The position numbers and the translations under genes were made by a program. The notes beneath the pieces were generated by a model. That model was not told where the DNA came from, searched no databases, and saw nothing but the letters and a program-made list of their open reading frames with translations. Of a DNA stretch of 64,000 nt, positions 17,267-35,300 are shown one piece after another. The DNA comes from Phycisphaerae bacterium (GTDB lineage: Bacteria > Planctomycetota > Phycisphaerae > Phycisphaerales > UBA1924): assembly GCA_016873295.1 (NCBI GenBank), contig VGXM01000009.1, forward strand, positions 1 to 64,000, in the 5' to 3' direction. Each line of letters begins with the position of its first letter. Position 1 is the first letter of the stretch.

Positions 17267-17275
17267 GGGAGGTGA
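17267..17275 (+). promoter_or_regulatory. Ribosome binding site of rplK deciding a GTG start
   Basis: GGGAGGTGA lies 6 bases before the GTG at 17282 and is the strongest Shine-Dalgarno in the cluster. The 168 bases between the palindromic element and this site presumably contain the rplK promoter, but I could not identify it with confidence. Confidence 0.75.
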
Positions 17276-17281
17276 CGACCG

Positions 17282-17710
17282 GTGGCCAAGAAGGAAATCA
17301 CGAACGTCTTCAAGGTCATGGCGCCCGGGGGGTCGGCGACGCCGGCCCCGCCGCTGGGACCCGTGCTGGGCTCCAAGGGCGTCAACCCGGGTCAGTTCAT
17401 CCAGAAGTTCAACGCCGCCACCGCCCAGTTCAAGGGCAAGATCGTGCAGGCGGTGGTCACGGTCTGGAGCGACAAGAGCTTCGAGATCGAGATCAAGAGC
17501 TCGCCCGCGTCGGTCCTGATCAAGGAGGCGGCGGGGATCGAGACCGGGTCGGGCGTGCCCAACAAGAACAAGGTGGGCAAGATCACCAAGGCCCAGGTGA
17601 AGAAGATCGCCGAGGCCAAGGTCAAGGACCTCAACGCCGGCTCGGTCGAGGCGGCGATGCGGGTCATCGAAGGCACCGCCCGGTCCATGGGCGTGACGGT
17701 GGAGGGCTGA
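17282..17710 (+). CDS. rplK: 50S ribosomal protein L11
   Basis: A 142-residue protein with the complete L11 pattern. The N-terminal domain has KVMAPGGSATPAPPLGPVLG and GVNPGQFIQKFN. The flexible linker is followed by the rRNA-binding C-terminal domain with KVGKITKAQVKKIAEAKVKD and a closing GTARSMGVTVEG. L11 binds 23S rRNA at the GTPase-associated centre next to L10 and L7/L12, which are encoded just downstream. It is the first gene of the L11-L1-L10-L7/L12-rpoBC cluster; secE and nusG, which usually precede it, are absent from the window. L1 starts 3 bases after its stop. Confidence 0.98.
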   Translation: MAKKEITNVFKVMAPGGSATPAPPLGPVLGSKGVNPGQFIQKFNAATAQFKGKIVQAVVTVWSDKSFEIEIKSSPASVLIKEAAGIETGSGVPNKNKVGKITKAQVKKIAEAKVKDLNAGSVEAAMRVIEGTARSMGVTVEG

Positions 17711-17713
17711 CCC

Positions 17714-18418
17714 ATGGCACGATTCATCGGCAAGCGCATGAGGGGCAACCTCAAGGAGGCCCCGAGGGAGTGGATGGAGGCCCCGGCGGCCATCTCCGCC
17801 CTCAAGAAGTTCAAGGCCCCCAAGTTCGACCAGACCGTCAACGTCTGCATCCTGCTGGGGCTCGACACCTCCAGCGAGCAGTCGATCCGCGGGTCGGTCG
17901 CCCTGCCCAAGGGGATCGGCAAGACCAAGCGCGTGATCGCCTTCTGCCAGAGCGACGTGGCCCCCAGGGCGACGGAGGCCGGGGCCGTCAAGGCCGGCGG
18001 GGAGGAGCTGGTCGCCGAGGTCGAGAAGGGCTGGCTGGACTTCGACGTCGCGGTCGCCAGCCCGGACATGATGCGCGTGGTGTCGCGCCTGGGCAAGGTG
18101 CTGGGCCCCAAGGGCCTGATGCCCAGCCCCAAGGCCGGCACGGTCACGACCAACGTGCCCGAGGCGGTGCGGGAGTACTCGGCGGGCAAGGTGGAGTACC
18201 GCTCGGACAAGGCGGGGAACGTGCACGCCGTCATCGGCAAGATGAGCTTCCCCGAGCAGAGCCTGGTCGAGAACCTCGAGCACTTCATCCACGCCATCGA
18301 GAAGGCCCGCCCCAGCAACGCCAAGGGGCAGTACGTCCGCAAGATCGTGGTGTCGGGGGCCATGACCCCGTCGGTGCAGGTGAAGTACTCGCCCGTGGTG
18401 GCGGCGGCGGCGGAGTGA
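17714..18418 (+). CDS. rplA: 50S ribosomal protein L1
   Basis: A 234-residue L1 of normal length. Recognisable parts are VNVCILLGLDTSSEQSIRGS, the domain-II signature KVLGPKGLMPSPKAGTVT (about residues 127-144) and FPEQSLVENLEHFIHAI. L1 forms the mobile stalk at the ribosomal E site and in many bacteria represses the L11-L1 mRNA by binding its leader. Whether the leader before rplK carries such a site cannot be told by eye. The gene follows rplK after 3 bases, so translation is probably coupled. Confidence 0.98.
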   Translation: MARFIGKRMRGNLKEAPREWMEAPAAISALKKFKAPKFDQTVNVCILLGLDTSSEQSIRGSVALPKGIGKTKRVIAFCQSDVAPRATEAGAVKAGGEELVAEVEKGWLDFDVAVASPDMMRVVSRLGKVLGPKGLMPSPKAGTVTTNVPEAVREYSAGKVEYRSDKAGNVHAVIGKMSFPEQSLVENLEHFIHAIEKARPSNAKGQYVRKIVVSGAMTPSVQVKYSPVVAAAAE

Positions 18419-18462
18419 GCGAACAAGCCGCGGGCCCCGCGCCCGCCGCGTTGAGGTGAACC

Positions 18463-19032
18463 GTGTCCAAGACCATCAAGACCATGATCATCCGGGACTA
18501 CAAGGCCCGGCTGGCCCCCACGGGCGCCGCGATCAACGCCGACGCCATGGTGATCGGCATGCGCGGGCTCACCGGCATCCAGACCACCAAGCTGCGGAGC
18601 GACCTTGCCGGGAAGAAGATCCGCGTGGTCGTCGTCCGCAACGCCCTGGCCCGCGGCGTGATCAAGGGCACCCGCCTCGAACCCCTCACCGACCTGCTCA
18701 GCGGGTCGTCGGCGCTGGCCTACAGCACCACCGAGGAGGTCACGGCGGTCGAGATCGCCCGCGAACTGGTGAGCGCCCTCAAGGCCGCCCCCAAGCTCGA
18801 ACTCAAGGGCGCCGTCCTCGATGGCACGCTCTTCTCCGGCAAGCAGGCCGTCGAGGAGCTCGCCAAGTTCCCCACGCGGGACGAGGCCCTGGCGAACCTG
18901 GTCGCGGCCCTGCTGGGGCCCGGCAAGAAGCTGTCGGCCCAGCTCAAGGGCCCGGGCGCCGCCTTGAGCGGCGTCCTCAAGACGATCGAAGACAAGCTGG
19001 AGAAGGGCGAGGCCGTCGGCAAGGCCTCCTGA
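18463..19032 (+). CDS. rplJ: 50S ribosomal protein L10
   Basis: A 189-residue L10 starting at GTG 18463. The N-terminal rRNA-binding part has GLTGIQTTKLRSDLAGKKIRV and RNALARGVIKGT. The C-terminal helix (GVLKTIEDKLEKGEAV) is the L7/L12 docking site, and its length suggests room for at least two dimers. L10 anchors the stalk to 23S rRNA and L11. The 44-base gap from rplA contains the ribosome site GAGGTGA. Confidence 0.97.
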   Translation: MSKTIKTMIIRDYKARLAPTGAAINADAMVIGMRGLTGIQTTKLRSDLAGKKIRVVVVRNALARGVIKGTRLEPLTDLLSGSSALAYSTTEEVTAVEIARELVSALKAAPKLELKGAVLDGTLFSGKQAVEELAKFPTRDEALANLVAALLGPGKKLSAQLKGPGAALSGVLKTIEDKLEKGEAVGKAS

Positions 19033-19140
19033 CGAATCAACCGAATCGCACGCCGGGACCCACCGGGTTTAATCGCCGATCGTGTCGGCGCCTCGCGGGC
19101 GAGCGTTGGGGGGGCCGAGAGCCTCCGGGAAAGGTGAATC

Positions 19141-19536
19141 ATGTCCGAAGCAACCGTGAACGCGACGATCAAGGACCTGGGCGACAAGCTCAGCGGGCTG
19201 AGCCTCAAGGACGCCGTGGAGCTCAGCAAGTACCTCAAGGACGCCTACGGCATCGAGGCCGCGGCGGGCGGGGGCGTGATGATGGCGGCGGCGGCGGCCC
19301 CGGCGGCCAAGGCCGAGGAGAAGTCCTCGTTCGACGTCATCCTCAAGTCCGTCGACCCGGCCAAGAAGATCGGCGTCATCAAGGTGGTGCGCGAGATCAC
19401 CCAGCTGGGCCTGGCCGAGGCCAAGGCGCTGGTCGAGGGCGCTCCCAAGCCCGTCAAGCAGGGCGTCGAGAAGGACGAGGCGGAGAAGCTCAAGAAGTCT
19501 CTCACCGACGCCGGGGCGACCATCGAGGTGCAGTAG
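19141..19536 (+). CDS. rplL: 50S ribosomal protein L7/L12
   Basis: A 131-residue stalk protein. An N-terminal dimerisation domain ([20 protein letters not shown]) is followed by the Ala-rich hinge (residues about 45-60) and a compact C-terminal domain with [20 protein letters not shown] and [17 protein letters not shown], which recruits translation GTPases. A 108-base gap from rplJ contains an AAGGTGA-type ribosome site. A strong hairpin lies 55 bases after the stop. Confidence 0.98.
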   Translation: MSEATVNATIKDLGDKLSGLSLKDAVELSKYLKDAYGIEAAAGGGVMMAAAAAPAAKAEEKSSFDVILKSVDPAKKIGVIKVVREITQLGLAEAKALVEGAPKPVKQGVEKDEAEKLKKSLTDAGATIEVQ

Positions 19537-19590
19537 GCCTCGCCGGTGGCGGGCCGACTCACCCCGGACCCCGACCCCAAGCCGTTTGCC

Positions 19591-19616
19591 AGCCCGCCCC
19601 GCCTCCGGGGCGGGCT
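19591..19616 (+). terminator. GC-rich hairpin between rplL and rpoB, probable attenuator
   Basis: AGCCCGCCCCG (19591-19601) pairs perfectly with CGGGGCGGGCT (19606-19616) around a 4-base loop and is followed by CTTCTCGG, a poor T-tract. Its position matches the attenuator seen between rplL and rpoB in many bacteria. It would let only part of the ribosomal protein transcript enter rpoBC. Confidence 0.65.
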
Positions 19617-19702
19617 CTTCTCGGCCGCATCTGTTAGGGTTTTTGAAGGTATGAGAAGATGAGGGTTCGGAGTCGGCGGGCTGAATCTGGGGCGGTCGGC
19701 AT

Positions 19703-19732
19703 TTGCCTTGCAGGGCGCGGCCCCGGTATAGT
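19703..19732 (+). promoter_or_regulatory. Likely internal promoter for rpoBC
   Basis: TTGCCT (19703-19708) and TATAGT (19727-19732) are 18 bases apart in a region visibly less GC-rich than its surroundings, about 130 bases before the rpoB start. It would add polymerase-specific transcription beyond the attenuator. Confidence 0.55.
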
Positions 19733-19863
19733 TCCCGTTTGACGGTTGAAGCGGGCGCGACTGGGGAAGGTTCCTTCTTTGGACCAAACGGACATGCCGA
19801 CTGCAGTCCGTCGCGGGTGAGCCCCGCGCGGCCGGCGGCGTGATCCCATCGGCGAGGACGACG

Positions 19864-23673
<3,810 letters not shown>

Positions 23674-23745
23674 AACCCGCGCCCGCGCCGGGGACGGCGC
23701 GGGGGCGGGCACCGAACGACACCCTCCCCACGGGAGTGCGAGCAC

Positions 23746-28122
<4,377 letters not shown>

Positions 28123-28132
28123 CACGCCGGCG

Positions 28133-28345
28133 TCAGCGCTTCGGCCCCGCCGCGGGCTTGAACGCCAAGGGCTGGTCGGGCTGGCCCGTCCGCAGCGCCT
28201 CGCGGATGTACGGCACGCACAGACCGCATTGCTGCGCGCACCCCGTGCGGTCGCGGAGCTCGTCCAGGTCGAGCCGCTCGCGCCGCGCCAGCTCGATCAA
28301 CTCGGCGAAACCCACGTTCCGGCAATTGCAGCGATCGACCGCCAT
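28133..28345 (-). CDS. BFD-type [2Fe-2S] ferredoxin-like protein
   Basis: A 70-residue protein of the bacterioferritin-associated ferredoxin (BFD) type. Cluster cysteines are C6 and C8 (DRCNCRN) and C40 and C43 (QQCGLC), with an extra cysteine at 36. The spacing CxC-x31-CxxC matches the family, whose members carry one [2Fe-2S] cluster and pass electrons, for example to bacterioferritin or larger reductases. The ATG at 28345 is chosen because the recognisable domain begins there and it clears the preceding gene; an earlier in-frame start at 28408 would overlap it. It is the last gene of a four-gene leftward operon below a cobalamin riboswitch, so an electron-transfer role in that system is possible. 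Confidence 0.82.
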   Translation of the reverse strand: MAVDRCNCRNVGFAELIELARRERLDLDELRDRTGCAQQCGLCVPYIREALRTGQPDQPLAFKPAAGPKR

Positions 28346-28398
28346 CGGACCCCACACCGGACCGCGGCATTCCGGAGCGCAGGGCCCGTCCCTCGCCC

Positions 28399-29202
28399 CT
28401 ACCGCCACCGCGACCAGTCAGGAACGTACCAGGGCCCGGGCGTCGAGTCCACGGAGCCGATCCGGACCCCGAAGTGCGTTGATTCCGCACCCACCGGCGC
28501 CATCGGCGCCGCCGACCCGTCCCCCCGGGCCGTGCCCGCGCGCCCCACGTGCCGGAACGCGGTCGTCGGGAACGGGTTGCTCGACCACGCCCCGCCCGAG
28601 TACAGCATCGGCGGATCCAGCAGCGCCGTGTTGATCGGCATCCCGCCCCACGCGAGCAGGGCATCGGCGAACACCAGCAACGCGCTCGGACGCTCCAGGT
28701 CCGCCAGCCGACGCCACGGGCGGAACCCGATCGACTCGCCCCACCCCGGCGTCTTGGCGGGCGAGAGGTAGTACCCGTTGTAGCCGTAGGTGGTGGTTGG
28801 GGAGCGGTGCGGCCCCTGCGGGCGGTACGTGCCCCACGCCTGCGAGGGGCACTCGAAGACCGCCCCCCGCCCCAGCGACGGCGCGTCGAGAAACGGCGCC
28901 AGGAACCCGCGGGCCGGATCCGGCGCCTGGGCCCGCGTCCCGTGCGATCCGAACCAGAAGATCTGCTCCCCATCGCCAATGTCTTCGATCGACCAGTAGG
29001 CCAGCGGCACCGCCATGTCGCGGTGCCCGCCGGCGTAGAGCGTCCACGCCGTGACCAGTTGCCGCAGGTTCGAGGCGCACCGCGTCGCCCGCGCCGCCTC
29101 GCGGGCCGCCGAGAGCGCCGGCAGCAGCAGCCCGACCAGCACCGCGACCACCGCGATCACCACCAGCACCTCGACCAGCGTGATTCCGCGCGGGCGACTC
29201 AT
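28399..29202 (-). CDS. Pseudopilin-like protein (type II secretion/prepilin methylation motif)
   Basis: A 267-residue protein with a class III signal: basic leader RPRG, then [29 protein letters not shown], with the glutamate expected at position 5 of the mature protein. The body has a short helical neck with [20 protein letters not shown], then the cysteine/aromatic-rich domain seen in the abundant planctomycete pseudopilin-like proteins ([33 protein letters not shown]). It is probably cleaved by a prepilin peptidase and sits in a pseudopilus or the cell envelope. Its start overlaps the stop of the beta-propeller gene by 4 bases (ATGA). Confidence 0.85.
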   Translation of the reverse strand: MSRPRGITLVEVLVVIAVVAVLVGLLLPALSAAREAARATRCASNLRQLVTAWTLYAGGHRDMAVPLAYWSIEDIGDGEQIFWFGSHGTRAQAPDPARGFLAPFLDAPSLGRGAVFECPSQAWGTYRPQGPHRSPTTTYGYNGYYLSPAKTPGWGESIGFRPWRRLADLERPSALLVFADALLAWGGMPINTALLDPPMLYSGGAWSSNPFPTTAFRHVGRAGTARGDGSAAPMAPVGAESTHFGVRIGSVDSTPGPWYVPDWSRWR

Positions 29203-30920
29203 GGGCGGTGCTCCGGCCTGCCCAGGCGCATGTCCGACCGCTCGTCGCGCCGCAGGCGCTCGCTGAGCGCGTCGGCGTCGCGGAGGTCCACCACGCCGTC
29301 GAGATTCACGTCGCGCGGGCCCGCCCCGGCGTGCCAGGCGTGCAGGTCGTCCACCGTAACCTCACCGTCGCCGTCCACGTCGCAACGCATGGGCGGCGGC
29401 CCGAAGACGTGCAGCCCCGTCGGCCCCACGCTGTACAGGTTCCGGTCCGCCAGCGACGCCGCGCCCCCAGCAAAGCCCGACGCCCCGCGCAGCCACGCGC
29501 CCCCCGCCAGCGCCCCCACGTCGATCGCGTGCAGGCGGGCCCCCGCCGCCGGCCCCGGCGAGCCCGCAGGCGACTCGCCCACGTACAGCGTGATCGCCCG
29601 CGTGCCCAGGTCGCCCGTCGCCAGGGCCGGCTGGTGGGCCCACCCGCCCATCGCCAGGAACTCGCCCGGGTCGCGCCGCCCGTTCTGGTTCAGGTCGTTC
29701 CACGTCGCGATCGACGAGTCCCAGGCCATCTGCCCTGTCGCCGAGAACACCTGCAGCGCGGGCACGGTGCCGTACCCCTGCACCCCCGTCGAGAGCGCGA
29801 CCCGCCCGTCGGGCAGCGGCACGGGCGCCGAGGCCGTGCGGTTGCACGGCGCCGACCACGCCACCGCCCCCGTCAGCGCGTCGATCTTCAGCAGGTTCGC
29901 CGACTCGGTCCCGCCGAAGAACGCATAACTGGCGGCGTAGACGAACGCCCCCCCGGGGCCGTCCCGCACCGCCACGCCGCCGAAGAACGCCTCCTCGACC
30001 GGGTTCTCGACGGCCCAGAGCGGCCCGGCGCCGCCGCCGCCGATCGGGAACGCCAGCACGCGCCCCGGCCCCACCCCGAACTCGCCCGCCGTCGCCACGA
30101 ACACCAGACCCAGCCTCCGCGAGTACGCCGGCGTGTTGCCGCTGGTCCCGCCCAGCGCCGCCCACCACACCACGTCGCCCGGCTGGTGCGGGTTGTCGCC
30201 CGCGTGGTACGGGTCGATGTTCACGCAGTAGAGCAGCCCCGACGCCCCCACGCCGTCGTAATCGGTGATCAGGCACCGGTCGCGCGGGCCCAGGTCGTCG
30301 GTCACCAGGGGCGAGGCGTTCACGATCGGTCGCGCCAGCGCCGTCTCCCACGCCGGCGCCCCAGTCCCCGCCTCCAGGCACACCAGCCGCGAGCCCGACG
30401 GCACGACCACGCGCCGGTTCCGCCGATCGAACGCGGGCGACGCCCACGACCCCAGCACAGGGGCGTCGATCGCGCCGGCCCAGCGCGGGGCGCCGGTCCG
30501 CCGATCGAACGCGAACAGCCGCCACGCCGGCTGCGCGTCGATCACGACCGAGCCGATCGCGAGCACGTCGTCGGGTGTCGCGATCGGCGTCGCCTGCCCG
30601 ATGAACGTGATCGCCCGGCCCGCCGAGTCCCGCGAGAGCACCAGCGCCGGCATCGCGAGGTCGGCGTGCGCAAACAACCCATCCACCCGCGACGTGCGCT
30701 CCGCCCCCGCCGCGAACTGGGGCCACGACTCCTGCCCAAGCGCCGCCCCGGCGAGCCACGCCACGCCCAGCGCCCAGGCGCCGACGGGGTGGCACGCTCC
30801 TCGCCCCGGAGAAGCACGCGCATCGCCGGCGCCCGGCGCGATCGACCCGGGGCCATGCCCCCTCAGAGCAGGAAGCACGCCCCGGGTGATCCGCGCCAGT
30901 TGGAGCGTCGGGCGAGTCAT
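29199..30920 (-). CDS. PQQ-type beta-propeller protein with dockerin repeats
   Basis: A 573-residue exported protein. The N-terminal region is long and basic before a hydrophobic stretch ([17 protein letters not shown]), which suggests a signal peptide with a start perhaps further downstream. Residues about 60-500 carry repeated propeller strands typical of PQQ-like quinoprotein repeats ([49 protein letters not shown]). Near the end are two dockerin/EF-hand-like calcium repeats ([13 protein letters not shown] and [16 protein letters not shown]). Propellers of this kind often bind ligands. Under a B12 riboswitch the obvious analogy is the Bacteroides surface protein BtuG, a propeller that binds B12; that role is inference. 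Confidence 0.85.
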   Translation of the reverse strand: MTRPTLQLARITRGVLPALRGHGPGSIAPGAGDARASPGRGACHPVGAWALGVAWLAGAALGQESWPQFAAGAERTSRVDGLFAHADLAMPALVLSRDSAGRAITFIGQATPIATPDDVLAIGSVVIDAQPAWRLFAFDRRTGAPRWAGAIDAPVLGSWASPAFDRRNRRVVVPSGSRLVCLEAGTGAPAWETALARPIVNASPLVTDDLGPRDRCLITDYDGVGASGLLYCVNIDPYHAGDNPHQPGDVVWWAALGGTSGNTPAYSRRLGLVFVATAGEFGVGPGRVLAFPIGGGGAGPLWAVENPVEEAFFGGVAVRDGPGGAFVYAASYAFFGGTESANLLKIDALTGAVAWSAPCNRTASAPVPLPDGRVALSTGVQGYGTVPALQVFSATGQMAWDSSIATWNDLNQNGRRDPGEFLAMGGWAHQPALATGDLGTRAITLYVGESPAGSPGPAAGARLHAIDVGALAGGAWLRGASGFAGGAASLADRNLYSVGPTGLHVFGPPPMRCDVDGDGEVTVDDLHAWHAGAGPRDVNLDGVVDLRDADALSERLRRDERSDMRLGRPEHRP

Positions 30921-31735
30921 CGCCGCCGCCTCGCCCCGACCGCCGCGAGCATGACCATCGCGAGCCCGCCCGCCGGCGCGGGCACGACCGCCACCGCGTC
31001 AATCTCGACCTTCAGGCTGGTGCCCGGGTCGCCGTCGTCCTCCACGCCGATGCGGACGTACCGCGCCGCCGAGAGCCCCGCGCGGGCCTGGTCGATGGGC
31101 GTGCCGCCGCCCGAGCCGTCGTAGAGCGCGAGGGCCTGCGCGTGCGTCAGCCCGGCGAACGCCCCGCGCGTCAGCCCCGGGTCCATCGGGCGCAGGAAGT
31201 CGCTCGCGACCAAGCCGGGCGACCCCTGGAACGGGTCGGCGTCGAGGTAGCCCACCGTGGGAAACAGCCCCTCGGTGAACACGCCCCACGCCACGAACGA
31301 CACGCCGTCGGCCGACAGTTCCAGCCGCGCCTGCCCCAGCCCGAACATGGGCGCCCCCGCCCCGATCTGCCCCGCCGGGAACCCCACGTCGATGAACCCC
31401 GCGTTGCCGAAGACGACCAGGTCCACGCCGAAGCGGTTGCCGGGGCTGTCGAGCGCGGGGCGGTCCAGGCGCAGCGTCAGGTGCCCGCCCTCGCCGATCG
31501 AGACGATCTGGTCGCTCTCGAACGCCGGGTTGAACATCGAAACGACGCCGGGGAACCCCGAGCGCTTCCCCGTGAAGCGCGACGGCTCCCCCAACGCCGC
31601 CGCTGGGTCGGTGTAGCCCGGGGCCGCGGTCGAGCCCGGGTCGTACGACCGCACCTCCACCGCCCAGGGCGTCGACGCCCACGCCACGCCGACGGCGAAC
31701 GGGACAGCCGGCACGCAGGCCAGGTTCGAGCGCAT
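30917..31735 (-). CDS. Secreted protein with PEP-CTERM-like C-terminal anchor
   Basis: A 272-residue protein that I do not assign to a named family. It has an N-terminal signal peptide (LACVPAVPFAVGVAWA), a mature domain with strand-rich motifs (FGVDLVVFGNAGFIDVGF, ARLELSADGVSFVAWGVF, ARYVRIGVEDDGDPGTSL) resembling cell-surface proteins that carry discoidin-like strands, and an end of the form VPAPAG, hydrophobic helix, RRRR, a PEP-CTERM/exosortase-like sorting tail. It is first in the operon, begins below a cobalamin riboswitch and has a GGGAGGG ribosome site. It should be processed and displayed at the surface. Confidence 0.8.
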   Translation of the reverse strand: MRSNLACVPAVPFAVGVAWASTPWAVEVRSYDPGSTAAPGYTDPAAALGEPSRFTGKRSGFPGVVSMFNPAFESDQIVSIGEGGHLTLRLDRPALDSPGNRFGVDLVVFGNAGFIDVGFPAGQIGAGAPMFGLGQARLELSADGVSFVAWGVFTEGLFPTVGYLDADPFQGSPGLVASDFLRPMDPGLTRGAFAGLTHAQALALYDGSGGGTPIDQARAGLSAARYVRIGVEDDGDPGTSLKVEIDAVAVVPAPAGGLAMVMLAAVGARRRR

Positions 31736-31929
31736 GAAGAACCCTCCCGGCCCCGTGTCGCGCGGGGCCGCTCGCGCCCGATGAGACACCGGGCGCCGGT
31801 CGCGGCGGCTCGCGGAAGGACGTCGGCGGGCGGGCCCATGGGCCACGGACCGGCCGACCCCTGGCCCATCCGGGCCCGCGAGGGTCGCCGAACTACGGCC
31901 CGTTCCCGCCACGCGGCGGGGAGCCGTAC

Positions 31930-32133
31930 GTCGTCGGCAGGTCTTCCGGCTCGGGGCTCCGCGACACCGGCCTTCCCGACCGCCTCGGTCAGTGGCCCCG
32001 CGGGCCGCGGCGAACTCGCCACGGCCCCGGCTGCGGGTGTCGCGGATTCGCCCCTCACGGCGGCGCGTCCGCGGTGGATTTGCACCACGCTTCCCGTCTT
32101 CGCCCAGGCTCGTCGCCCGGGACCGACAACGAC
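31930..32133 (-). promoter_or_regulatory. Cobalamin (B12) riboswitch aptamer
   Basis: Read on the minus strand, the conserved pieces of the cobalamin aptamer occur in the right order. GGGAAGCGTGGTGCAAATCC (32095-32076) is the GGGAA/GGTG/TCC block. GACGCGCCGCCGTGAGGGG follows. GCCACTGACC and GTCGGGAAGGCC come next (around 31995-31969), and the diagnostic 3' block is GAGCCGGAAGACCTGCC (31952-31936). The layout resembles actinobacterial examples. A short pairing between the ends (GTCGT... with CCGACGAC) can close the aptamer. About 195 nt between the aptamer and the start codon at 31735 contain further hairpins, for example CCCGCC/GGCGGG, that could act as the expression platform. Binding of B12 would be expected to switch the downstream operon off. 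Confidence 0.92.
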
Positions 32134-32136
32134 ACC

Positions 32137-32164
32137 AATGTAGCGACCGCTCGCCCCCAGTCAA
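32137..32164 (-). promoter_or_regulatory. Promoter of the riboswitch-controlled operon
   Basis: On the minus strand TTGACT (32164-32159) and TACATT (32142-32137) are 16 bases apart. The predicted start of transcription, near 32130, coincides with the beginning of the aptamer. Confidence 0.7.
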
Positions 32165-32377
32165 GCCGACCCCCGGGCCACGACCGTGCCGCCCCGGGCA
32201 CGGCCGTCTCCACGGGAAGCACGACTGTCGCCCAAGACCCAGGCCGTCGTGGCAAGGTCTCGTCAGCGCCCGCGTCCCCTTGCCCTGTCGAGCCGACCTT
32301 CCACCCCCCGCACCGGGGCCTACAACCCGTCCTTGCCCCACGACTTGCCCTCCATCGCCCAGCGCCTCCCCCTCACA

Positions 32378-35300
32378 ATGCTCCCGGACCGTCCCCGCCT
32401 CCGGCGGCTGCTCCGGGCCGTCGAACTGGCGGGCAAGGCCTCCAAGCCCGTCGACGAGCACGTGCGGCGCCTCGCCGACGCCGTCGAGCGCTCCGTCGCC
32501 GCCCGCGACCGCCGCGCCTCGCTCGTCCCGCGCCCCACCTATCCGCCCCTCCCCGTCGTCGAGGCCCGCGCCGAAGTCCTCCGCGCCATCGCCGACCACC
32601 AGGTCTGCGTGATCTGCGGCGAGACCGGCTCGGGCAAGACCACCCAGCTCCCCAAGCTCTGCCTCGAACTGGGGCGGGGCGTCGCGGGCCTGATCGGGCA
32701 CACCCAGCCCCGCCGCATCGCCGCCCGCACCGTCGCCGCGCGCATCGCCGAGGAGCTGGGCGTCGAGCTGGGCCGCGAGGTCGGCTTCAAGGTCCGCTTC
32801 GGCGACCGCACGGGCGACCGCACGCTCATCAAGGTCATGACCGACGGCATCCTGCTCGCCGAGACCCAGGGCGACCCCCTCCTCGAGCGGTACGACACCA
32901 TCATCATCGACGAGGCCCACGAGCGCAGCCTCAACATCGACTTCCTGCTGGGCTACCTGCGCACGCTCCTGCCACGCCGCCCGGACCTCAAGGTCATCGT
33001 CACCAGCGCCACCATCGACCCGCAGCGCTTCGCGGCCCATTTCGCCGCCGCCGGCGTGCCCGCCCCGATCGTCCTCGTCTCCGGGCGCACCTACCCCGTC
33101 GAGGTCCGCTACCGCCCCATCGCCGGCGACGACCCCGACGACCGCGAGCGCGACCAGCAGGCCGCCATCCTCGACGCCGTCGACGAGCTCTCCCGGGCCT
33201 CCATGCCGACCGGCGACATCCTCGTGTTCCTGGCCGGCGAGCGCGAGATCCGTCAGACCGCCGAGGCCCTCCGCAAGCACCACCCGCCCGCCACCGAGAT
33301 CCTCCCCCTCTACGCCCGCCTGAGCGCCGCCGAGCAGATGCGCGTCTTCCAGCCCCACGCCGGGCGACGCATCGTCCTGGCCACCAACGTCGCCGAGACC
33401 TCGCTCACCGTCCCGGGCATCCGCTACGTGGTCGACCCCGGCACCGCCCGCGTCAGCCGCTACGCCCCCCGCACCCGCGTTCAGCGACTCCCCGTCGAGG
33501 CGATCTCCAAGGCCAGCGCCGACCAGCGCAAGGGCCGCTGCGGGCGCCTGTCCGACGGCGTGTGCGTCCGCCTCTACGACGAGAACGACTTCAAGGCCCG
33601 CCCCCCATTCACCGACCCCGAGATCCTCCGAACCAACCTCGCCAGCGTCATCCTCCAGATGAAGTCCCTCAACCTCGGACGCGTCGAGGACTTCCCCTTC
33701 ATCGAGCCCCCAGACGAGCGCATGGTCCGCGACGGCTACGAGACGCTCCTCGAACTCGGCGCCCTCGACGACGCCAACGAGCTGACCCCCCTGGGGCGCG
33801 ACCTGGCCCGCCTGCCCGTCGACGTGCGCGTGGGGCGGATGATCCTGGCGGGGCACGCCGAGGCCGCCCTCGCCGAGGCCCTGGTCATCGCCGCCGCCCT
33901 GAGCGTGCAGGACCCGCGCGAGCGCCCCTCCAGCGCCCAGGACCGCGCCGACCAGGCCCACGCCCTCTTCAAGGACGAGTCCAGCGACTTCCTCGGGCTC
34001 CTGCGCCTCTGGCGCGCCTGGCTCGACCGCGGCGAGCACCTCTCCTGGAACAGGCTCCGCCACTGGTGCCACGAGCACTTCCTCAGTTTCATGCGCATGC
34101 GCGAGTGGGAGGACGTCCACCGCCAGCTCCACGCCCTCGTCGCCGAGATGGGCTTCCACCCCAACACCACCCAGGCCGCCCCCGATCCGGTCCACCGCGC
34201 CGTCCTCACCGGGCTCCTCTCCAACGTCGCGACCCGGGGCGGCGAGACCTTCGACTACAAGGGCGCCCAGGGCAACAAGATCGCCCTGCACCCCTCCTCC
34301 GCCCTCTTCAAGAAGGGCCCCAGGTGGATCGTCGCCGCCGAGCTGGTCCACACCACGCGCCTCTACGCGCGCACGGTCGCGAAGATCCAGCCCGAGTGGA
34401 TCGAGGAGCTCGCGGCCCACCTGGTCAAGCGCTCCTGGTCCGACCCGCACTGGGTCCGGGAATCGGGCACCGTCTGCGCCTTCGAGCGCGTCACGCTCTA
34501 CGGGCTGGAGCTGGTCGCCCGCCGACGGGTCCAGCTCGGGCCCATCGACCCGGCCAGGAGCCGGGAGATCTTCATCCACCGCGCCCTGATGGAGGGCGAG
34601 TGGGCCCAGCCGGGCGACCCGGCGCCGGAGTTCCTGGCCCGGAACGTGCGCACGCAGGGCGAGGTGCGCGATCTGGAGGCCAAGGCACGCCGACGCGACA
34701 TCATGGCCGACCAGGGCGCCCTCTACTCCTTCTACGACGCCCGCATCCCGCACGAGGTCTGCTCCTGCGCCGGGCTGGTCAGGTGGCTCAAGGGCGAAGG
34801 CCGGAAGCAGGCGCCCTCGCTCGTCCTCTCCGCCCGCGACCTCATGCGCCGCGAGGCGCCCGAGATCACGCCGGACGCCTACCCAGACGCCGTGGGCATC
34901 GGCGGCTCGCGCCTGGACCTGGCCTACGCCCTGGACCCGGGCGGCACGTCCGACGGCGTGACCATCCGCGTCCCCCTCGACGCCCTCCCCCAGCTCGACG
35001 CCGAGTTCTGCGAGTGGCTCGTGCCCGGGCTGGTCGGGGACAAGCTCGCCGCTCTCTTCCGCCTCATGCCCAAGGGCGTGCGCAAGGACCTGGAACCGAT
35101 CCCCGCCTCCGCCCAGAAGATCGCCGACGCCCTGCCCTTCGGGCGGGGCTCGCTCTTGGACGCCGCGGCGGTCAAGGCCCGGGAACTGCTGGGCGTCACC
35201 ATCCCCCGCGAGGCGTGGCAGCCCCGGGGCCTGCCCGACCACCTGCGCATGTCCGTCCTGCTCCTGGACGAGAAGGGGCAGGAACTGGCCCGCTCGCGCG

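Noticed and set aside
16472-17275. Long open frames with repeated HDC..GTVVA-type peptides inside palindromic element 1
   Set aside because: They stay open on both strands and several frames because the DNA is a palindromic repeat; there is no ribosome site, and the peptides are a by-product of the repeat.
32183-32230. Another copy of the palindromic element upstream of hrpA (a CACGACTGT occurs here)
   Set aside because: A single core word and a short GTGCC/GGCAC pairing are present, but neither the hairpin arms nor the flanking modules are there.
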